Shown in pieces: positions 1 to 5,265 of a stretch of 7,684 bases of DNA. Numbering within the stretch: position 1 is the first letter of the stretch; each line of letters opens with the position of its first letter. The notes under the pieces were generated by a model. It had not been told where the DNA came from. It searched no databases and saw only the letters and a program-made list of their open reading frames with translations. Origin of the DNA: Candidatus Cloacimonadota bacterium (GTDB lineage: Bacteria > Cloacimonadota > Cloacimonadia > Cloacimonadales > JAJBBL01); the NCBI GenBank assembly GCA_020532365.1, contig JAJBBL010000227.1, forward strand, positions 1-7,684. Reading direction: 5' to 3'. A program made the translations under genes and the position numbers.

Positions 1-42
1 GATTCCGCAGATTTAAAAGAAAAGAAAAGATTTAAGGATTGA
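1..42 (+). CDS. Possible C-terminal end of an upstream gene (partial)
   Basis: From the first base, frame 1 reads 13 codons (DSADLKEKKRFKD) and then TGA at 40-42. The charged, lysine-rich composition would suit a protein C-terminus. Frame 3 is also open to a TAA at 31-33 and reads a basic peptide, so the choice between frames is not secure. Nothing can be said about function. If real, the upstream gene has the same orientation as the operon but is separated from it by about 420 bases. Confidence 0.2.
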   Translation, partial: DSADLKEKKRFKD

Positions 43-119
43 AACTATTGGTTCCCTGATGTTTATGGGTAACCTAACACACCAAAGATGAAGAAGAATT
101 AAGTGTTAACTACGAAAGA

Positions 120-157
120 TTAATGTGGTAATCGATGGCAAGATGGTACCACATTAA
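120..157. repeat. Perfect 11-bp inverted repeat with 16-base spacer
   Basis: TTAATGTGGTA at 120-130 is the exact reverse complement of TACCACATTAA at 147-157. Inside the loop, ATC (131-133) and GAT (142-144) could add three more pairs with a two-base bulge. Neither side has a T-run, so it is not a standard intrinsic terminator. It could be an operator for a dimeric regulator, an RNA hairpin in a leader or small RNA, or an end of a lost element. The symmetry is directly seen; the role is unknown. Confidence 0.7.
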
Positions 158-217
158 GGGATAATACTACATTGGATAAAGCATAGATGAGATTTGTGAG
201 AATATAATGGAGTTGAT

Positions 218-271
218 ATGAAGATAGCGAGTTATTTGCCAGAAAAGATAGGTAGTTTAAGGATGAGATAA
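218..271 (+). CDS. Possible 17-codon leader ORF (uncertain)
   Basis: ATG at 218 is preceded by GGAG (209-212) at good spacing and opens a 17-codon frame, MKIASYLPEKIGSLRMR, ending with TAA at 269-271. Its first ten bases, ATGAAGATAG, are identical to the start of the first operon gene at 465. No family is recognised. It could be a leader peptide, a remnant of a duplicated gene start, or chance. A short ORF with a ribosome binding site is expected now and then in AT-rich DNA, so confidence is low. Confidence 0.15.
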   Translation: MKIASYLPEKIGSLRMR

Positions 272-278
272 GTAGTTG

Positions 279-307
279 TTGACGGGTGAAGGTTTGCACT
301 TGGTAAT
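279..307 (+). promoter_or_regulatory. Candidate sigma-70-type promoter
   Basis: TTGACG (279-284, five of six bases of the -35 consensus) is followed after 17 bases by GGTAAT (302-307, four of six of the -10 consensus). Transcription would begin near 314, giving a leader of about 150 bases before the first gene at 465. It is the best-spaced pair I found in the upstream region, but its -10 is weak and the sequence alone does not prove activity. Confidence 0.25.
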
Positions 308-400
308 TAAAGCTCACAAAACAACTCTCTTACGAATGAGTCTTAGGTATTAATTGGTTTTATGAGTTTGTGTGAAATATCCTGAACCAAATATAAGCCC

Positions 401-415
401 TACACTTTTAGTGTA
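401..415. promoter_or_regulatory. Small palindrome upstream of the operon, possible operator or hairpin
   Basis: TACACTTTTAGTGTA has 6-bp arms (401-406 and 410-415) around a TTT centre. It lies about 50 bases before the first gene's ATG and downstream of the candidate promoter at 279-307, where a repressor site or leader hairpin could sit. Symmetry this short also arises by chance in AT-rich DNA. Confidence 0.35.
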
Positions 416-450
416 AGACTGGATTGTTTCGCAAAATATTATAAAATAGA

Positions 451-461
451 AGAAGGGGGAG
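451..461 (+). promoter_or_regulatory. Ribosome binding site of the first operon gene
   Basis: AGAAGGGGGAG lies just before ATG 465. This purine-rich run offers Shine-Dalgarno pairing in more than one register (AAGG about eight bases away, GGAG three bases away). It supports 465 as the start; the encoded protein then begins directly with the first beta strand and HxGH motif expected of a cytidylyltransferase. Confidence 0.75.
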
Positions 462-464
462 ATT

Positions 465-1763
465 ATGAAGATAGTATATGTCGCGATGAGCGCGGATATT
501 ATTCATCCAGGTCATCTGAATATTATTGAGCAAGCTTCTAAGTATGGTGAGGTATATGTTGGTATTCTAACGGATAGTGCTATTGCTAGCTATAAGCGAT
601 TACCTTATTTAAATTATGAACAAAGGTCTTTAATCGTAGGATCTTTAAAGAAAGTAGTAGAAGTTATCCCCCAAGAAACGTTGGATTATCGCCCAAATCT
701 TAGAAAATTAAAGCCTGATTATGTCGTGCATGGTGATGACTGGAAGGAAGGTGTGCAGCGAGAAACACGACAACAAGTGATTGACTGTTTAAAAGAGTGG
801 GGTGGAGAGTTGATAGAGATACCCTACACGCAAGGCATTTCATCTTCTCAGCTTAATAGCGCAGTGCGTGAGTTGGGAACTACACCTGATATAAGACGAG
901 CGACTCTGCGAAGATTGATAAACGCTAAGCCAATTGTCAGGATTTGTGAAGCACATAACGGGCTTACAGGTTTGATAATAGAACATACTAAGGTCGAAAC
1001 AGATAATAAGATCAAAGAATTTGATGGTATGTGGGCGAGTAGTTTAACTGACTCTACCGTAAGAGGTAAACCTGATATTGAGGCTGTCGATATTTCATCA
1101 AGGTTGATTAACATTAATGATTTATTAGAGGTGACTACTAAACCAATTGTTTTTGATGGGGATACTGGGGGAAAGCAGGAGCACTTTATTTATACTGTGA
1201 GAACATTGGAGCGCTTAGGCGTGTCTGCTGTTATAATTGAAGACAAGATTGGTCTAAAAATGAATTCACTCTTTGGAACTGATGTAGTGCAAGAGCAGGA
1301 TGATATAGAACATTTCTGTGAAAAAATCAAAGCTGGAAAACGTGCTCAAATAACAGATGACTTTATGATTATTGCAAGGATAGAGAGCCTTATCCTTAAA
1401 GCCGGAATGGATGATGCTATAACACGTGCAAAAGCTTATATAGAGGCTGGTTGTGATGCGATAATGATTCATTCAAAAGAGAAGACACCCGATGAAATAC
1501 TTGCTTTCTGTAAACTTACAAATGAGTTTGAAAAGAAGGTTCCTATAGTAGTAGTGCCATCTACTTATGATACCGTATATGAGAATGAGTTGGCTGAGGC
1601 AGGTGTTAACATTGTTATATATGCTAACCAACTTCTAAGAAGTGCATATCCTTCAATGGTTGATACTGCAAAAACTATTTTGCAGCACGGACGTGCTTTT
1701 GAAGCAAGAGACAAATTGATGTCGATTAAAGAAATAATTACTTTGATCCCGGAGCGTGTATGA
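465..1763 (+). CDS. aepX: Bifunctional phosphonate cytidylyltransferase / phosphoenolpyruvate mutase (Fom1-like)
   Basis: This gene is the entry point of phosphonate synthesis: its C-terminal domain rearranges phosphoenolpyruvate to phosphonopyruvate, forming the C-P bond in the cytoplasm. Residues 1-135 are a nucleotidyltransferase of the glycerol-3-phosphate cytidylyltransferase type, with HPGH at 14-17, an R-rich YEQR segment near 51-54 and GISSSQ at 124-129 (the ISTS-like motif). Residues about 150-432 are PEP mutase of the isocitrate lyase superfamily: EAHNGLTG at 162-169, WASS at 190-193, DGDTGG at 231-236, the signature EDKIGLKMNS at 259-268 and IARIES at 303-308. In fosfomycin synthesis, Fom1 has the same architecture and its N-terminal domain makes CMP-2-hydroxyethylphosphonate. 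The stop overlaps the next gene's start (ATGA at 1760-1763). The mutase assignment is very secure. The CMP-transfer activity is likely; HEP as its substrate is inferred from gene 3. Confidence 0.95.
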   Translation: MKIVYVAMSADIIHPGHLNIIEQASKYGEVYVGILTDSAIASYKRLPYLNYEQRSLIVGSLKKVVEVIPQETLDYRPNLRKLKPDYVVHGDDWKEGVQRETRQQVIDCLKEWGGELIEIPYTQGISSSQLNSAVRELGTTPDIRRATLRRLINAKPIVRICEAHNGLTGLIIEHTKVETDNKIKEFDGMWASSLTDSTVRGKPDIEAVDISSRLININDLLEVTTKPIVFDGDTGGKQEHFIYTVRTLERLGVSAVIIEDKIGLKMNSLFGTDVVQEQDDIEHFCEKIKAGKRAQITDDFMIIARIESLILKAGMDDAITRAKAYIEAGCDAIMIHSKEKTPDEILAFCKLTNEFEKKVPIVVVPSTYDTVYENELAEAGVNIVIYANQLLRSAYPSMVDTAKTILQHGRAFEARDKLMSIKEIITLIPERV

Positions 1764-2884
1764 TTGATCCCAAGTATTTTTATGAAGTACTTTACGACAA
1801 TGGGGTTGATTTTTTTACAGGTGTTCCTGATTCCTTGTTAAAAGAGTTTTGTGCGTATATTAGTGACACATGTAATGAGAAAGATCATGTGATATGTGCT
1901 AACGAAGGGAATGCTGTGGCAATGGGAGTAGGTAGTTTTTTAGCCACTGGCAAGGTACCATTAGTATATATGCAAAACTCTGGCCTGGGCAATGCTATAA
2001 ATCCATTGTTGTCACTTGCTGATAATGCTGTGTATGGTATACCAATGGTTTTACTCATTGGATGGAGGGGTGAGCCGGGAATAAAAGATGAGCCACAGCA
2101 TGCTAAACAGGGTATGGTGCAGAATGATCTTCTTCAAGCAATGAAATTGCCGTATACTGTAATCAGCTCGGAAACTAAAGATGTTGAAAAGTTGATTAAG
2201 GAGATAGTAGATAAAGCTGCTGCAAACTCATCACCTGTGGCTATAGTAGTAAAAAAAAGGACTTTTTCGGAATACAAATCATCGAACAAAAAAGAAGAGT
2301 GTTTTTCATTGAGCCGCGAAGAAGCAATAAAAACTATACTTGAGGCTGATAACACATACTCTATAGTATCAACTACAGGTAAAACTTCAAGAGAACTTTA
2401 TGAAGTTAGAGAGAAAAGAGGAGAAATATCACAAGATTTCCTAACTGTCGGCTCTATGGGGCACAGCTCATCAATCGCTGCCGGTATTGCTCTAAGGCTT
2501 CCAGAGAAAAAAGTGATGTGTATTGACGGAGACGGTGCACTACTAATGCATATGGGGGCTCTGCCGGTAATAGGCAAACTTGCGCCTCGCAATTTTGTTC
2601 ATGTTATTATGAATAACCAATGTCATGAATCTGTGGGTGGACAGTCTACCGCAGTTGATAATCTTGACTTAGAGCTTTTAGCCAGAGCAGCAGGATACAA
2701 TAAGTATTTTGTAGCTAATGATAAAGAAGAACTAAGTAAGTGTATCAAGGAAATCGATAGTTCAAAAGGACCTGTATTTCTGGAAGTACGGGTAAAAAAA
2801 GGTTCGCGCTCTGACTTAGGCAGACCAAAGAGTACGCCAGCGGAAAACAAAGTATCGTTTATAAAGAAACTTAGAGACTTATGA
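1760..2884 (+). CDS. aepY: Phosphonopyruvate decarboxylase
   Basis: This thiamine-diphosphate enzyme decarboxylates phosphonopyruvate to phosphonoacetaldehyde, which makes the unfavourable PEP mutase step effectively irreversible. The 374 residues match the short two-domain family length. The N-terminal pyrimidine-binding half (about 1-170) has the opening GVPDSLLK segment, the cofactor-activating glutamate E49 in ANEGNA, and the family stretch GWRGEPG (101-107) followed by DEPQH (110-114). The C-terminal pyrophosphate-binding half has the metal/ThDP motif starting GDG at 257-259 and closing at N285-N286, with a following HESVGGQST stretch usual for this family. GGAG at 1751-1754 precedes ATG 1760. 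The gene overlaps both neighbours by four bases, so it is translationally coupled to them. Related sulfopyruvate decarboxylases share the fold, but adjacency to PEP mutase settles the substrate. Confidence 0.95.
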   Translation: MIDPKYFYEVLYDNGVDFFTGVPDSLLKEFCAYISDTCNEKDHVICANEGNAVAMGVGSFLATGKVPLVYMQNSGLGNAINPLLSLADNAVYGIPMVLLIGWRGEPGIKDEPQHAKQGMVQNDLLQAMKLPYTVISSETKDVEKLIKEIVDKAAANSSPVAIVVKKRTFSEYKSSNKKEECFSLSREEAIKTILEADNTYSIVSTTGKTSRELYEVREKRGEISQDFLTVGSMGHSSSIAAGIALRLPEKKVMCIDGDGALLMHMGALPVIGKLAPRNFVHVIMNNQCHESVGGQSTAVDNLDLELLARAAGYNKYFVANDKEELSKCIKEIDSSKGPVFLEVRVKKGSRSDLGRPKSTPAENKVSFIKKLRDL

Positions 2885-3978
2885 TTTGGTCAACTAACAA
2901 AGATATTAGGGTCGTTGCAGGAAAGTCTCTTTACGATGCAATTGATGATATACCTATTGATGGGAGTGTTTTTATTCTGTCGTCGCCCTTTTTTCAGAAC
3001 AGTGGGGCTATTGATGAATTGACAGGGCGACTGTCTAACGTAGAGATTAAAACTCATATTGAAAGAATTAACAATCCCGATATTACACAACTAAAAGAGA
3101 TATCGAATAAATACTCTCAAGAAGAGTTTGACTGGATAATTGGTATAGGTGGTGGGAGCATAATTGATGCAGCAAAAGTACTGTCCGTAATATTACCAGA
3201 AAAAAATGAAAATAAAATACTCAAGGCATTGCAAAATAATTTGGTTCCAAACATTAGTGATAATATACCAGTTGTTGCTGTGCCAACTACATCTGGTACA
3301 GGTGCTGAGTGTACACAGTTTGCTACGGTATGGGATCTGGTAAATGGTCATAAGTACTCGTTAGAGTCGGACAGCATTATACCAGAGTATGTAATATTAG
3401 ACCCAAGATTAACTCTTCAGTTGCCGTTTGATCAGACACTTTTTACTGGTTTAGACGCTTTGTCACACGCTACCGAATCGTTATGGAATAAGAAGTTTAA
3501 TCCTATTGCAAGAGCTACAGCTAAAGAGGCAATTACTTTAATAGTAAGTAAGCTGCCAATAGTTTTAGAGCAGTCGGATAACTTAGAAGCGAGAACAGCT
3601 ATGCAGAATGCAAGCTTCTTAGCTGGAGTTGCGATATGTCAAACAAAAACAGCTATAGCACATGCTATATCGTACCCTTTGACCTATAAGTATAAGATAT
3701 CACATGGTTTAGCCTGCTCATTTACAATACCTGCTTTATATGAGCTTATTCAGAGCAACAATGATATTGATAAAGATTCCTTAAAATACGTAGAGATGTC
3801 AGCTAATTTTATTAAAGGCCTGAACTTAATTGAATATCTACGCACATATGTTCAACCGGCTGAAATTGTGGAGATGATAGATGAAATGAATAACCCTCAA
3901 AGATTCTCTAACTTCGCTGTAGCAGTTAATAAAGAACAGTTGAAAGAAGTTCTGTGTTTTAGTCTCAATCTTCATTAA
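2881..3978 (+). CDS. Iron-containing alcohol dehydrogenase, probable phosphonoacetaldehyde reductase
   Basis: This is probably an NAD(P)H-dependent reductase turning phosphonoacetaldehyde into 2-hydroxyethylphosphonate (HEP), like PhpC and FomC of phosphonate antibiotic pathways. The 365 residues fit group III (FucO-like) alcohol dehydrogenases. The nucleotide-binding GIGGGS is at 88-93, PTTSGTGAE follows in the usual place, and the metal ligands are all present: D192 and H196 in GLDALSH, H261 in AHAISYP, and H275 in SHG. The 4-residue and 14-residue spacings match the family. The start overlaps the previous stop (ATGA, 2881-2884) and has only a weak AGAG ribosome site, so it depends on coupling. 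The enzyme class is clear from sequence; the substrate is inferred from the two upstream genes and the absence of an aminotransferase. Confidence 0.88.
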   Translation: MIWSTNKDIRVVAGKSLYDAIDDIPIDGSVFILSSPFFQNSGAIDELTGRLSNVEIKTHIERINNPDITQLKEISNKYSQEEFDWIIGIGGGSIIDAAKVLSVILPEKNENKILKALQNNLVPNISDNIPVVAVPTTSGTGAECTQFATVWDLVNGHKYSLESDSIIPEYVILDPRLTLQLPFDQTLFTGLDALSHATESLWNKKFNPIARATAKEAITLIVSKLPIVLEQSDNLEARTAMQNASFLAGVAICQTKTAIAHAISYPLTYKYKISHGLACSFTIPALYELIQSNNDIDKDSLKYVEMSANFIKGLNLIEYLRTYVQPAEIVEMIDEMNNPQRFSNFAVAVNKEQLKEVLCFSLNLH

Positions 3979-3982
3979 GGAG
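3976..3982 (+). promoter_or_regulatory. Ribosome binding site of the transferase gene, merged with the previous stop
   Basis: TAAGGAG combines the TAA stop of the reductase gene (3976-3978) with a strong Shine-Dalgarno core, 11 bases before ATG 3994. It fixes the start of the next gene, and terminating ribosomes would be delivered directly onto this site. This is the only junction in the operon without a coding overlap. Confidence 0.7.
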
Positions 3983-3993
3983 TTTACGCCACT

Positions 3994-5265
3994 ATGACTA
4001 CTTTTATTATTTTAACCATAGTTTTTCTATTGAGCCCTAAAAACGTTTATGCTTACTTAGACCCGGGATCAGGGGCAGTCTTAATTAACCTTTTGATAGC
4101 TGGTATAGCGGCGCTCCTTTTTTCACTTAAAGGTGTGTTTCTTAAATTGATTGGTAAGAAACCAAAAGGAGAAATAGAGCATAAGGATAAAGATGTTGTT
4201 TTGGGTGTACTTAGTGAGGGTAAACAATACAGGGCAACTTTTGAACCTATAGTAAATGCTCTAATTGATCACAAGATACCGTTTTCCTATTACACGCTCG
4301 ACATAGAGGATGAGCTTTTAAAAAGAGAGAGTGAATTTATGGAAGCAAGATTTCTTGGGTATGGAAACTTGGGTTTTGCAAAGGCAAGTAACTTGAAGGC
4401 ATCTAACTTAATCTGTACTACACCTAATATTGGCTGCAAAGGGTACCCTATTAGAAAATCGCTACACATAAATAATTTAATACATGTATTCCACTCAATC
4501 AATGATTTATCGATGTACCGTAAAGGATCTTTAGATCATTATGACTCAGTATTCATGGTAGGTGATTTTCAGGCTAAATCAATACGTGAACTGGAAAAGA
4601 AACGTGGGTTAAAAGAAAAGAAGTTGGTTTCTTTGGGTTTGCCATATTTGGATACTTATAGTGGAGAGATAAACAACACTGCAAATAAAAAAGATAAAAA
4701 AGTCGTGCTGGTGGCTTCATCTTGGGGTAGTAAAGGGCTTTTAGTCAACTATGGAACTGAGTTTATAAAAAAACTAACGGAAGCTAACTATTCAGTGATA
4801 GTTCGACCACATCCTCAGTCTTATGTATCTGAAGAGAAATTTATTAATGAGATAGAGAGTGAGATTGCAAAATTAGATAGCGTTAGATGGGATAGGGATA
4901 TATCTCCGACCAAATCTATGATAGAGTCTGATTTATTAATTTCCGACACCTCTTCAATTAGATTTGACTATGCGTTTTTATGTCAGAAACCAGTTATCAG
5001 TTTAGAGGTGCCGCTGGACGCAATGCCTGGTTTTGAGCGTGATGATATGAGTGAACTGTGGATGGAAGAAGCAGAGATAAAGATTGGGTTAAAAGTTGCG
5101 AAAGAGGACATCGAAAAGATTATTGGCTTTGTAGAACAAGCGTTGAATGAAAAGGGGTCAGACGAGATTGTAACCTATAGAGAGAGTGTGATTAAGAACT
5201 TTGGCTCAGCGGGTGAAGCTATTGCCAAATATGTTAAGCAAGTGCTAATAGGAGAGAAACAATGA
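3994..5265 (+). CDS. Membrane-anchored CDP-glycerol glycerophosphotransferase-like transferase (TagB/TagF family)
   Basis: This is a probable transferase moving a CMP-activated group, here most likely HEP from CMP-HEP, onto a surface-polymer precursor. Residues 1-20 form a hydrophobic, signal-like segment followed by YLDPGSG (21-27) and a second helix (about 28-54). The helices predict an N-terminal hairpin that leaves the catalytic part in the cytoplasm, where CMP donors are. Residues about 68-415 resemble the Glyphos_transf domain of teichoic acid enzymes: H167 in VFHS at the position of the catalytic HG histidine, RPHP at 271-274, SDTSS at 317-321 and DY at 325-326 followed by QKP. At 423 residues it is TagB-sized. 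No glycerol-3-phosphate cytidylyltransferase gene is nearby, so the only CMP donor made by this operon is the gene 1 product. The family call is firm; the HEP donor is inference. The stop overlaps the next start (ATGA, 5262-5265). Confidence 0.85.
   Translation: MTTFIILTIVFLLSPKNVYAYLDPGSGAVLINLLIAGIAALLFSLKGVFLKLIGKKPKGEIEHKDKDVVLGVLSEGKQYRATFEPIVNALIDHKIPFSYYTLDIEDELLKRESEFMEARFLGYGNLGFAKASNLKASNLICTTPNIGCKGYPIRKSLHINNLIHVFHSINDLSMYRKGSLDHYDSVFMVGDFQAKSIRELEKKRGLKEKKLVSLGLPYLDTYSGEINNTANKKDKKVVLVASSWGSKGLLVNYGTEFIKKLTEANYSVIVRPHPQSYVSEEKFINEIESEIAKLDSVRWDRDISPTKSMIESDLLISDTSSIRFDYAFLCQKPVISLEVPLDAMPGFERDDMSELWMEEAEIKIGLKVAKEDIEKIIGFVEQALNEKGSDEIVTYRESVIKNFGSAGEAIAKYVKQVLIGEKQ

Larger units (their letters stand above)
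43..464. other. Gene-poor upstream region of the phosphonate operon
   Basis: About 420 bases with no convincing gene on either strand. It is AT-rich and holds a perfect 11-bp inverted repeat (120-130 with 147-157), a weaker hairpin (50-56 with 67-74), a possible sigma-70 promoter (279-307), a small palindrome (401-415) and the ribosome binding site of the first operon gene (451-461). The reverse-strand open frame over 120-317 has no recognisable motif and spans the inverted repeat, so I do not call it. No JUMPstart/ops-like GGCGGTAG element was seen. The region most likely holds the operon's promoter and leader. Confidence 0.6.

Noticed and set aside
50..74. Hairpin GGTTCCC / GGGTAACC as a terminator for an upstream gene
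   Set aside because: The stem has a bulge and a 10-base loop and is followed by AACAC-type sequence instead of a T-run, so it is not an intrinsic terminator.
59..91. Ten-codon ORF MFMGNLTHQR
   Set aside because: No ribosome binding site precedes it, it is very short, and its 5' part lies within the hairpin at 50-74.
203..208. Exact TATAAT match, possible -10 element
   Set aside because: No acceptable -35 lies 15-19 bases upstream and there is no TGn extension; a start here would also remove the ribosome site of the small ORF at 218. Such hexamers are common in AT-rich DNA.
120..317. Reverse-strand 65-codon open frame
   Set aside because: No recognisable motif and no convincing start signal seen, and it overlaps the inverted repeat and the candidate forward promoter.
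437..445. TATTATAAA as a -10 element close to the first gene
   Set aside because: The bases 16-18 upstream (around 413-420) do not resemble TTGACA, so there is no paired promoter.
2881..3978. Reading the dehydrogenase as a lactaldehyde or general alcohol dehydrogenase
   Set aside because: The class would fit, but it overlaps the phosphonopyruvate decarboxylase gene by four bases, and the aldehyde that enzyme makes is the obvious substrate.
3994..5265. Reading the transferase as a true wall teichoic acid polymerase
   Set aside because: No glycerol-3-phosphate cytidylyltransferase or other teichoic acid genes are present; the only CMP-activating enzyme nearby is tied to phosphonate synthesis.
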